This document shows, in pieces, positions 7,554 through 15,299 of a stretch of 64,000 bases of DNA. The DNA is from Sphingomonas jaspsi DSM 18422. GTDB lineage: Bacteria; Pseudomonadota; Alphaproteobacteria; Sphingomonadales; Sphingomonadaceae. The notes under the pieces are model-generated. The model ran no database searches and was not told the origin of the DNA. It saw only the letters and a list, made by a program, of their open reading frames with translations. The stretch covers positions 679,810 to 743,809 of the forward strand of contig NZ_KK073876.1 of the NCBI RefSeq assembly GCF_000585415.1. The letters are read 5' to 3'. Each line of letters starts with the position of its first letter. The stretch's first letter is position 1. The translations under genes were made by a program, and so were the position numbers.

Positions 7554-8858
7554 TCAGATCGCGTCGAGCGCGTTCGAGAAGTCGGCGATCAAATCTTCCG
7601 CCTTTTCGACGCCGATCGAGATGCGCACCAGATTGTCGCTGATGCCGAGCGCAGCGCGCCGTTCTTCGGGGACCGACAGGTGGGTCATTGCCGCCGGGGC
7701 CGAGGCCAGCGTTTCGGTGCCGCCGAGGCTGACCGCCAGCTTGGCGATCTGCAGCGCGTCGAGGAAGCGGAAGGCTTCGGCCTCGCCGCCCTTGAGGTAA
7801 AGCGAGAAAGTCGACCCCGCGCCGAGGCAGTGACGGTCGTAAATGTCCTTCTGGCGGCTGCCGGGTTCGAGGAAGCCCAAATAGCCGACCTTTTCGACCT
7901 TCGGATGGTCACGCAGGAAGGTGCAGACCTTCTCCGCATTCTCGCCCGCGCGGCTCATGCGCAGTTCGAGCGTTTCGAGGCTGCGCATCAGCATCCACGC
8001 GGTGTTGGGGTCGCAGATGCCGCCCATCGGGTTGCGGATCAGCCGGACCTTGTCGAGCACCGCCTTGCTGCCGACCAGCGCGCCGGCGACGAGGTCGCTA
8101 TGCCCGCCGACATATTTGGTGAGGCTGTAGACCGACACGTCCGCGCCCTGGTTGAGCGGCTTGGCCCACAGCGGGCCGAGGAAGGTATTGTCGATCGCGA
8201 TCGGCGGACGGTCGCCTCCGAACGCGGCCTCGCTCGCGGCGCGAACGGCCTCGACATCGACCAGCGCGTTGGTCGGGTTGGCCGGGCTTTCAAGGTAGAT
8301 CATCGCGACCTTGCCGCCCTTGTCGGCTGCCATCGCTTTGGCCTTGGCCATCACCGCGTCCAGCTCCTCGCGGGTCGCGCCGGCGGGGAAGTCGACATAG
8401 CTGACGCCGAAGCGGGCCATGATCTTGTCGATGACGCTCTCGGTCGCGGCGTAAAGCGGGCCCGAATGGACGATGACGTCATTCTGGTTGGCGAGCGCGA
8501 GCACCAGCGTGGTGATCGCCGTCATGCCGCTGGAGAAGGACAGCGCGCCTTCGGCATCTTCCCAGATGGCGAGACGGTCTTCGAGGATTTCCTGGTTCGG
8601 TCCGTTGAAGCGCGAATAGACGAGGCCCGCGGCCTTGCCGGTGCCGTCGCTCTTGCCGGTAATGCCTTCGAAGAAGCTCTTGCCCTCGGCGGCGGTGGAA
8701 AAGACGTAGGTGGAGGTCAGGAAGATCGGCGCCTTCAGGCTGCCTTCGGACAACGCCGGGTCGAAGCCATGGCCCATCATCAAGGTCGCGGGGTCCAGCT
8801 TGTGGTTGCCGATATGGGTGTGGGACGCCTTGGGCGCGCGCTTGTTGCTGTTGGTCAT
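7554..8858 (-). CDS. Cys/Met-metabolism PLP-dependent enzyme (cystathionine gamma-synthase family)
   Basis: The product has 434 residues. The PLP lysine is in SVYSLTKYVGGHSD at about residue 248. LVYSRFNGPN (about 79-88) and SFSSGMTAI (about 107-115) are the phosphate-contacting segments, and DNTFLGPL (about 223-230) carries the cofactor-contacting Asp. The family makes or breaks C-S bonds: cystathionine gamma-synthase, O-acyl-homoserine sulfhydrylase or methionine gamma-lyase. An insertion of about 20 residues after FFEGITGKSDG is longer than in the classical enzymes. The gene stands alone behind a structured leader that points to control by methionine-pathway status, but the substrate specificity cannot be read from sequence. 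Confidence 0.9.
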   Translation of the reverse strand: MTNSNKRAPKASHTHIGNHKLDPATLMMGHGFDPALSEGSLKAPIFLTSTYVFSTAAEGKSFFEGITGKSDGTGKAAGLVYSRFNGPNQEILEDRLAIWEDAEGALSFSSGMTAITTLVLALANQNDVIVHSGPLYAATESVIDKIMARFGVSYVDFPAGATREELDAVMAKAKAMAADKGGKVAMIYLESPANPTNALVDVEAVRAASEAAFGGDRPPIAIDNTFLGPLWAKPLNQGADVSVYSLTKYVGGHSDLVAGALVGSKAVLDKVRLIRNPMGGICDPNTAWMLMRSLETLELRMSRAGENAEKVCTFLRDHPKVEKVGYLGFLEPGSRQKDIYDRHCLGAGSTFSLYLKGGEAEAFRFLDALQIAKLAVSLGGTETLASAPAAMTHLSVPEERRAALGISDNLVRISIGVEKAEDLIADFSNALDAI

Positions 8859-8990
8859 GTCAGATCCTCGAACCGGTCGTTCCCAGGAAGGCGGGAACTG
8901 GTGGCGAGGAAGCCGGGGCGCTTACCGTCCTAACCTCCGCAGGACGCATCTCCGCCGGCTCGCCGTGGGGGCGAATTAGCGCCGGCACGC
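8859..8990 (-). promoter_or_regulatory. Structured 5' leader with sequestered ribosome binding site (candidate riboswitch or RNA sensor)
   Basis: Read on the minus strand, three hairpins precede the PLP-enzyme gene. H1 pairs GCCGGC (8986-8981) with GCCGGC (8959-8954). H2 pairs CGTCCT (8946-8941) with AGGACG (8931-8926). H3 pairs TCCTCG (8910-8905) with CGAGGA (8870-8865) and contains the perfect inner stem GTTCCC/GGGAAC. The 3' arm of H3 contains GAGGA, the ribosome binding site placed 6 bases before the ATG. It does not match the SAM-I, SAM-II or SAH consensus that I know. A 29-codon frame also starts at 8952 and stops two bases before the gene. Confidence 0.5.
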
Positions 8991-8997
8991 CATGATT

Positions 8998-10401
8998 TCA
9001 ACCGATCAGCGCGGCCACCAGCCAGACCGTCCCGACCATCAGCGGGATACCGGCGATGTCGAGCAGCAAGCCCGCCTTCAGCATGCGCGGCAAGGCGATG
9101 TGGCCGGTCGCCCAGGCGATGGCGTTGGGGCCGGTGCCGCTGGGCAGCATGAAGCCCCAGCTGGCGGCCATGGCGGCGGGCAGGGCGAGCAGCAGCGGAT
9201 CGACCCCGCTGCCCGCGATCATCGCGCCGACGATGGGGATGAGCGCGCTGGCGGTGGCGACGTTGGACGCGAATTCGGTGAAGACGATGACCAGTGCGAC
9301 GACCAGCAGGGTCAGCAGCAGCGGGTGGACGCTGCGCAGCGGCTCCATCGCGGTGCCGAGCCAGGCGCCGAGCCCGCTTTCACCAATGCCGGCCGCCAGC
9401 GCCAAACCGCCGCCGAACATCATGATTACGCCCCACGGCGCACGATTGGCCTCCTCCCAGTTGAGCATCGGCCGGCCCGATCCGTCGGGAAGGACGAACA
9501 GCAGCAGGGCGCCGGCAATGGCGATAGTTCCGTCGCTGATGCTGCCCTTGGGCAGCAGCGGCTCGACAAACGGCTGCGCCACCCAGGCGGCGACGACCAG
9601 CGCCACCAGCGGCACCAGCCGCTTCTCCGCCTCCGACCAGGCGCCGATGTCGCCCAGCCCGCGCGCCGCGGCGGCGGGATCGAAGCTGTCGCGGGCGACA
9701 CCCTGCACGCGCATCAGGATCAGCCAGCAGGTGGGGATCGCCAGCAGGACGAGCGGCAATCCGTAAGTCGCCCAAGTTAGGAAATCGATCTTGGTACCCG
9801 TCGTCTTCTCGATCAGTGCGGCGGCGATGGCGTTGGTCGGCGAACCGACCAGCGTGCCAAGCCCGCCGATCGACGCGGCGAAGGCGACGCCCATCATCAG
9901 CGCCCCGGCAAAGCCCTCGGTCTTGCCTTCGGGCACCGCGCCGGCGCGGACGATGGCCAGCGCGATCGGGATCATGATCAGGCTGGTCGCGGTGTTGCTG
10001 ACGATGAAGCTCAGAATCGCGGTAGATGACATGAAGGCCAGCAGCATCGACCCGGCGCTGCCGCCGCCGCGCTTGATGATGGCATGGGCGAGGCGGCGGT
10101 GCAGGCCGACCCGCTCGATCGCCAGCGCGATCATCGCGCCGCCCAGCACCAGGAACAGGATCGGCGAATAATAGCTGCCCGCCGTGTCGTTGACGTTCAT
10201 TACGCCCGCGGCGGGAAGGATGAGGAAGGGGAGCAGCGCGGTAACGGTGAGCGGCAGCGCCTGCGTCATCCACCATATCGCCATCAGCACGGTCAGCGCC
10301 GCAACGCGCCATGCCTCGACCGACATGCCGAGCGGCGCGGAGATCAGCCACATGACGACGAAGACGACCAGTCCACCCCACAGGCCCACACGCTCGGCCA
10401 T
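8998..10401 (-). CDS. DASS/SLC13-family anion (dicarboxylate or sulfate) sodium symporter
   Basis: About 467 residues with some 11-12 membrane helices. The two SNT-type motifs of the family are visible: SNTATSLIMIPIALA in the first half and an SNVATASALIPI segment in the second, each with the Ser-Asn-Thr-like hairpin that binds sodium and carboxylate. Family members import C4-dicarboxylates, citrate or sulfate with Na+. Of two ATGs six bases apart I take 10401, because AGGGGG lies 7 bases before it. It follows the pgeF gene closely and may be the last gene of the lgt cluster. Confidence 0.88.
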   Translation of the reverse strand: MAERVGLWGGLVVFVVMWLISAPLGMSVEAWRVAALTVLMAIWWMTQALPLTVTALLPFLILPAAGVMNVNDTAGSYYSPILFLVLGGAMIALAIERVGLHRRLAHAIIKRGGGSAGSMLLAFMSSTAILSFIVSNTATSLIMIPIALAIVRAGAVPEGKTEGFAGALMMGVAFAASIGGLGTLVGSPTNAIAAALIEKTTGTKIDFLTWATYGLPLVLLAIPTCWLILMRVQGVARDSFDPAAAARGLGDIGAWSEAEKRLVPLVALVVAAWVAQPFVEPLLPKGSISDGTIAIAGALLLFVLPDGSGRPMLNWEEANRAPWGVIMMFGGGLALAAGIGESGLGAWLGTAMEPLRSVHPLLLTLLVVALVIVFTEFASNVATASALIPIVGAMIAGSGVDPLLLALPAAMAASWGFMLPSGTGPNAIAWATGHIALPRMLKAGLLLDIAGIPLMVGTVWLVAALIG

Positions 10402-10412
10402 CGACATTCCCC

Positions 10413-11180
10413 CTATTGGGCCGGCAGCCCGATCAAACTGACCTGCCGACCATAAGTCGGTTCGTAGCGATGCGTCGAGCGGCGGAAGCTGTAGAAGCGA
10501 TCCTCCAGCGCATAGGTGTCGAGCCCGACTGCCTCGATCCGCCGAACCCCCGCCGCCGCGAGGCGCGCGACGACATAGGCTTCCAGGTCGAAATGCGGCT
10601 GGCCCGACGGGCCGTCGATGAAGAAGCGCTCGTTGGCCGGATCGTCCTTCAGGATCGGCTCGGGGAAGTCGAAGCCGACCTCGAAACTCTTCTGCGCGAT
10701 GCACGGGCCGACCGCGGCGGCGATATGGTCGATGGTCGCGCCGAGCGAGATCATCGCGGCAATGGTCTGGTCGGTGACCCCGCCGACCGCGCCGCGCCAG
10801 CCGGCATGGGCGGCGCCGACGACGCCGGCCTTGGCGTCGGCGAGCAGGATCGGCGCGCAATCGGCGGTGACGATTCCGAGCAGCAGGCCCCGTCGGTCGG
10901 TGACCAGCGCGTCGGCCTCGGGCCGCTCGTCGCGCGGGACGGCTTCGGTGACGATCACTGCCTTCGGCGAATGGACCTGGTAGACGCTGGCCAGCGGCGC
11001 GCCGGGCAGGATGGCGTCGGCGGCCATGCGGCGGTTGGCCTCGACCGTGGCCGGATCATCGCCGCTGCCGAGCCCGCAGTTGAGCCCTGCCACGCCGCCG
11101 GTCGATCGTCCCCCGGCGCGGCCGAAAAAGCCGTGCGGGACGGCAAGCGCACTCGCGCGGACGATGTCGAGCGCGCTCAT
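10413..11180 (-). CDS. pgeF: PgeF/YfiH-family multicopper-like nucleosidase (laccase domain)
   Basis: The product has 255 residues. The conserved metal-site motifs are all present: YQVHSPKAV, TADCAPILLAD, AAHAGWRGAVGG and VGPCIAQKSFEVG. Homologues once annotated as polyphenol oxidases have purine nucleoside phosphorylase and adenosine deaminase activity; in E. coli the protein affects peptidoglycan editing. It is cytoplasmic. The ATG overlaps the stop of the GNAT gene by 4 bp, so it is coupled into the lgt-midA-GNAT-pgeF series, an arrangement common in Alphaproteobacteria. Confidence 0.92.
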   Translation of the reverse strand: MSALDIVRASALAVPHGFFGRAGGRSTGGVAGLNCGLGSGDDPATVEANRRMAADAILPGAPLASVYQVHSPKAVIVTEAVPRDERPEADALVTDRRGLLLGIVTADCAPILLADAKAGVVGAAHAGWRGAVGGVTDQTIAAMISLGATIDHIAAAVGPCIAQKSFEVGFDFPEPILKDDPANERFFIDGPSGQPHFDLEAYVVARLAAAGVRRIEAVGLDTYALEDRFYSFRRSTHRYEPTYGRQVSLIGLPAQ

Positions 11181-11686
11181 AGCGCGACCCGCATGATGCG
11201 GTCGTCGTCTTCGTGATTGCCGACCATGAATTTATAGGCGCCGACTTCCACGAAGCCGCGTTTTTCGTAAAGGCGGCGGGCTCGATGGTTTTCGATGAAC
11301 ACGCTGAGCTGTAGGTGGGTGAAGCCGCGGGCGCGGGCTTCGGTAAAGCCCCAGTCGATCAATGCGTCGGCAATGCCGCGTCCCTTGGCGGCGTCGTCGA
11401 GGTAGAGCTGGTGCAGTTCCCACGTCCGGTCAGGCGCGTCGCCCGGAAGCTCGTTGGGTCCCATCTTGATATAACCGATGATCGCGCCGCCCGCTTCGAC
11501 CAGACGGAAGGCATAGTCGGGATCGGCGAGCTGCGCTTCGAACGCTTCCGGTGCCTTGTCGCACAGGAAGCTGGCGAGGTCGTCGCTGGCATACATATGG
11601 CCGAAGGTCGCGGCGAAGGCGCGGCAGAAGAGCTTGCTGATCGCTTCGCCATCACCCGGGCGGCCGTCGCGATAGCTAAGCGTCAT
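11177..11686 (-). CDS. GNAT-family N-acetyltransferase
   Basis: The product has 169 residues. The acetyl-CoA pyrophosphate loop is KGRGIADALIDW (R/Q-x-x-G-x-G/A type) after the LYLDD strand, and ENHRARRLYEKRGFVEVG forms the C-terminal GNAT motif B. The substrate is unknown; single-domain GNATs of this length usually acetylate small amines or protein N-termini. The start at ATG 11686 was chosen for its 4-bp overlap with the upstream methyltransferase-family gene; the codons before it lie inside that gene. Confidence 0.85.
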   Translation of the reverse strand: MTLSYRDGRPGDGEAISKLFCRAFAATFGHMYASDDLASFLCDKAPEAFEAQLADPDYAFRLVEAGGAIIGYIKMGPNELPGDAPDRTWELHQLYLDDAAKGRGIADALIDWGFTEARARGFTHLQLSVFIENHRARRLYEKRGFVEVGAYKFMVGNHEDDDRIMRVAL

Positions 11687-12675
11687 GCATCCAGTCCTGC
11701 GATATCGGGCCAGCCCGGCGCGCGGACGCCCAGAACCTTGAACAGCCGCCCCATCTCGGCCTCGTCGCACAGGCGGCGGCGGTCGTTGGCGATCTCCTCG
11801 GTGCGCTCCGGGTTGCGTGCCGCCAGCGCCATCGCCCGCGCGCCGATGCCAAGGGTCTCGAGCCAGCTTCCCTGGCTGATCAGGCGGCTCGGCACCGCGC
11901 CGCCGCGGCGCGCGGCCTCGGCCAGGGCAGGGAAGTCGACATGGCTGGTGAGGTCCTGCTCGCCGGGCGTGTCGAGGACGTAAGTATGTTTATGGGCGCG
12001 CATCGCCTGCAGCGTGTCGCCCTTGGCGTCCTTTTCGCCGAAGCCATAATCGATGACGATGGCCGCGCCACCCTTGTCGGCCAGTAGGCGTGCAAGTGCT
12101 TCCATCGCGTCATTCCGGGCCGGCGCGGTCTCGACGATCGGTCCGTCGCGGTCGAAGGCTAGACCGCCGGCCGCGAGGATCACATGGCGTTCGAAACCCC
12201 CGACGAACTGGCGGATCGGCAGCGCGTCGAAAAATTCGGAGGCGACAAGCAGGAGCGGGCCGTCGCCTGCGGAAAGGCCGCCCAGATCGTCATGGCAGAC
12301 GGCGTCGGGCACGCGTTCGCGTTGGGCCGCGCGCAGGGTCGGGCTGGTTTCGACCAGTTCGACCGACGTCGGTTCGCAGCCCGACGCCCGCAGGACGCGC
12401 AAGGCGTCGGCAGCAAGAGTACCGCGCCCCGGACCGAGCTCAGCATAGCGGACATTGTGGGGCCGCCCCGCGCGCGCCCAGACATCCGCCAGCGCGGCGC
12501 CGATCATCTCGCCGTACATCTGGCTCATTTCCGGCGCGGTGGTGAAGTCGCCCTCGATGCCCAACGGATCGCGGGTGGCGTAATAATATTCGTTGCAGGC
12601 CTGCATGAAGGCCTCGACGGTCATGCGCCCTTCAGCGCGAATGCGGTCGGTCAGCGCGCGCTGGAGCGGAGTCAT
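11683..12675 (-). CDS. MidA/NDUFAF7-family class I SAM-dependent methyltransferase
   Basis: The product has 330 residues. The SAM-binding motif is [20 protein letters not shown] (about 76-95), followed by the acidic EL/VETSP strand; [20 protein letters not shown] in the N-terminal part is diagnostic of the MidA family. The mitochondrial member methylates an arginine of a complex I subunit. The bacterial role is not firmly known but is often assumed to be complex I assembly. The ATG overlaps the lgt stop by 4 bp. Confidence 0.9.
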   Translation of the reverse strand: MTPLQRALTDRIRAEGRMTVEAFMQACNEYYYATRDPLGIEGDFTTAPEMSQMYGEMIGAALADVWARAGRPHNVRYAELGPGRGTLAADALRVLRASGCEPTSVELVETSPTLRAAQRERVPDAVCHDDLGGLSAGDGPLLLVASEFFDALPIRQFVGGFERHVILAAGGLAFDRDGPIVETAPARNDAMEALARLLADKGGAAIVIDYGFGEKDAKGDTLQAMRAHKHTYVLDTPGEQDLTSHVDFPALAEAARRGGAVPSRLISQGSWLETLGIGARAMALAARNPERTEEIANDRRRLCDEAEMGRLFKVLGVRAPGWPDIAGLDA

Positions 12676-13568
12676 GCCACGCTGGCGGTGCCGACGGTCG
12701 GCTCGACCCTAACCCGCCGCTTGGCGGAGGTCAGCATCAGGTAAAGCCCGCCAAGGATCATCGGCACGCATAGCCACTGCCCCATGTGCAGGCCGGTTGT
12801 CTGCGCAAACTCGCTCAATTGCGCGTCGGGCAGGCGGACGAATTCGACCGCGAAGCGGAAGATGCCGTAGAAGAACAGGAAGGCGCCGCACAGCATGCCG
12901 GGCTTGTAGCGACTGTCGGTCTTCCAGAAGAGCAGCCACAGGATGAGGAACATGACGATGCCTTCCAACCCGGCTTCGTAAAGCTGGCTGGGGTGGCGCG
13001 GGGGACCGAGGACACGCATGCCGTCGACCACTTCTTCGAACCGGATCGCCCAAGGAACGGTGGTGACCGACCCCCACAATTCCTGGTTTACGAAATTGGC
13101 CAGCCGGCCGAAGAACAGCCCGAACGGCACCACGCAGGCGACATAGTCGTGGACGCGGATGAAGTTCAGCTTTTCCTTCCAGCTGATGTAGGCGATCGCG
13201 GCGATGGTGCCCAACAGACCGCCGTGGAAGCTCATCCCCCCGTCCCACAGCTTGAGGATGTCGAGCGGGTGCTGGAGGTACCAGGGCAGGTTGTAGAACA
13301 GCACATAGCCCAGTCGCCCGCCGAAGATGATCCCGAGCGAGGCGTAGAAGACGAGGTCGTCGGCATGGCGGCGGGCCATCGGCGCGCCGGGCTGCTTCAA
13401 CAGCTTGAGCATGTACCAGTAGCCGATGAAGATGCCGGCAAGGTAGGCGATCGAATACCAGCGGAGCTGGAAGAAGCCGATCTTGAAGATCACCGGCGAC
13501 AGGCCAAGGTCGGGAAAGGCGATCGCGTTCGAAGCGGCGGCGGCAATCGTCAACAACATCACACTCAT
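12672..13568 (-). CDS. lgt: Phosphatidylglycerol--prolipoprotein diacylglyceryl transferase
   Basis: The product has 298 residues and about seven membrane helices. The Lgt signature [13 protein letters not shown] is present (about 154-166), together with the catalytic-region HGG ([11 protein letters not shown]) and the HPSQLYEA loop. It transfers diacylglycerol to the lipobox Cys of prelipoproteins in the inner membrane, for example the LinN-like lipoprotein at 5986. It is the first gene of a minus-strand cluster and diverges from the acyl-CoA ligase gene across a 61-bp gap that must hold both promoters. Confidence 0.96.
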   Translation of the reverse strand: MSVMLLTIAAAASNAIAFPDLGLSPVIFKIGFFQLRWYSIAYLAGIFIGYWYMLKLLKQPGAPMARRHADDLVFYASLGIIFGGRLGYVLFYNLPWYLQHPLDILKLWDGGMSFHGGLLGTIAAIAYISWKEKLNFIRVHDYVACVVPFGLFFGRLANFVNQELWGSVTTVPWAIRFEEVVDGMRVLGPPRHPSQLYEAGLEGIVMFLILWLLFWKTDSRYKPGMLCGAFLFFYGIFRFAVEFVRLPDAQLSEFAQTTGLHMGQWLCVPMILGGLYLMLTSAKRRVRVEPTVGTASVA

Positions 13569-13629
13569 GGGCTTCCCCTTGTCCTTGCCGCCTCATAGGG
13601 TGGGAAAAAATAAAGTCCAAGGAGTAGCG

Positions 13630-15297
13630 ATGCCGTCCGTTCTCGACCAGCAATATGAAGCCGTGCTTGCGGCCATGACCGCGCCCGGCGGTCCGCTGGT
13701 GATCGAAAAAGACGCAATGGGCCGCGCCTATGTCGCCAACTTCCCGCAGACGCTGCCGACCTTCTTCCAGGCTTTTTCGGCGATGCACGCGGCGGTCGAA
13801 TGCATCGTCGACGGCGAGCAGCGGCTGACCTTCGCCGAGGCCAATGCGCTGTCGGACCGGATTGCCCGGGCGCTGGTGAAGCGCGGGGTGCATAAGGGCG
13901 ACCGCGTTGCGATCGCGATGCGCAACTGCGCGGCGTGGATCCTGTCCTACATGGCGGTGGCCAAGGTCGGGGCCGTCGCCACGCTGATCAACGGCTGGTG
14001 GCGCGAAGCGGAGCTTGACCATGCGCTGCGCCTGACCGAACCGTCGCTGATTATCGCCGACGGGCCGCGCGCCCAGCTTGTCGACAGCCTTGAGGGCGGC
14101 TGGAAGGTCGAGCCGATCGACATCCGCAAGCCGGCCGAGGAAGCCTTCGCGGCGCTTATCACCGTGGTCGGCGATGCGACGCCGCTGCCCGAAATCGTGC
14201 CCGACGACGATGCGACGATCCTGTTCACCTCGGGCTCGACCGGCCTTGCCAAGGGCGCGCTGTCGACCCACCGCCAGGTGATGGCGGCGACCTATACCTA
14301 TGTCACCTCGCTGCTCGTCCTGAAGGGCATCCTCGAACATAAGGGCACGCCGCCGGTCCACCCGCTGCGGGCGCTGGTGTCGGTGCCGCTGTTCCACGTG
14401 ACCGGCGAGATACCGGTGATGCTGACCAGCATGGCGATCGGCCGGACGCTGGTGCTGATGCCCAAATGGGATGCGGGCGAAGCCATTCGCCTGATCGAGC
14501 GCGAAAAGATTACCGCCTTTACCGGCGTGCCGACGATGGCGCTGGAAATCCTCAACCACCCCGATCGCGCAAACCACGACCTCAGCACGCTGGCCGACAT
14601 CAATTCGGGCGGGGCGCCGCGCCCGGCCAGCCACGTCGAGCGGCAAGAGCGCGACATGCCGACGACGCGCTCGGTCCAGGGCTATGGCCTCACCGAAACC
14701 AATGCCGTCGGCTGCGGCATCTTCTGGAGCAATTACAAGGAAAAGCCGACCTCGACCGGACGACCGCAAATCCCCTACGTCGAACTGGCGATCCTCGGCG
14801 CCGACGGCAGCCACCTGCCGCAGGGAGAGACGGGCGAAATCGCGATCCGGGCAGCCGGGGTCATCAAGGGCTATTTCCGCGATCCCGCCGCCACCGAAGC
14901 AGCGTTCACCAGTGACGGCTATTTCCGCACCGGGGACGTCGGCTACATCGACCCCGACGGCTATCTGTTCATCGTCGACCGGATGAAGGAAATTATCATC
15001 CGCGGCGGCGAGAATATCAGCGCCGCCGAAGTGGAAGCCGCGATTTACGGCTGCGACGGGGTGGCCGAAGCCGCGGTGTTCGGCATCGCCGACGACCGGC
15101 TTGGCGAAGTGCCTGCCGCCATCCTGTATCGCCGCGACGGTTCGACCCTTAGCGAAGAGCAGCTGCGCGATTTCCTGGGCGCGCGGCTGGCGGCGTTCAA
15201 GATGCCGGCCAAGTTCATCTTCGCCAGCGAACCGCTGCCGCGGCTCGGCACCGGCAAGATCGACCGCGTCGCGTTGAAGCAGCGGTACGCGGCCTGA
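13630..15297 (+). CDS. AMP-forming acyl-CoA synthetase/ligase (class I adenylate-forming)
   Basis: The product has 555 residues. Adenylate-forming motifs appear in order: ATILFTSGSTGLAKGA (P-loop A3), SVQGYGLTETN (A5), DGYFRTGDVGYID (A7), VDRMKEIIIRGGENIS (A8), and the catalytic Lys in LPRLGTGKIDR near the C-terminus. It activates a carboxylate, probably a fatty or aryl acid, to its CoA thioester. An AAGGAG sequence lies 5 bases before ATG 13630. The next gene starts three bases after the stop, suggesting co-transcription. Chain-length preference cannot be deduced. Confidence 0.92.
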   Translation: MPSVLDQQYEAVLAAMTAPGGPLVIEKDAMGRAYVANFPQTLPTFFQAFSAMHAAVECIVDGEQRLTFAEANALSDRIARALVKRGVHKGDRVAIAMRNCAAWILSYMAVAKVGAVATLINGWWREAELDHALRLTEPSLIIADGPRAQLVDSLEGGWKVEPIDIRKPAEEAFAALITVVGDATPLPEIVPDDDATILFTSGSTGLAKGALSTHRQVMAATYTYVTSLLVLKGILEHKGTPPVHPLRALVSVPLFHVTGEIPVMLTSMAIGRTLVLMPKWDAGEAIRLIEREKITAFTGVPTMALEILNHPDRANHDLSTLADINSGGAPRPASHVERQERDMPTTRSVQGYGLTETNAVGCGIFWSNYKEKPTSTGRPQIPYVELAILGADGSHLPQGETGEIAIRAAGVIKGYFRDPAATEAAFTSDGYFRTGDVGYIDPDGYLFIVDRMKEIIIRGGENISAAEVEAAIYGCDGVAEAAVFGIADDRLGEVPAAILYRRDGSTLSEEQLRDFLGARLAAFKMPAKFIFASEPLPRLGTGKIDRVALKQRYAA

Positions 15298-15299
15298 CC

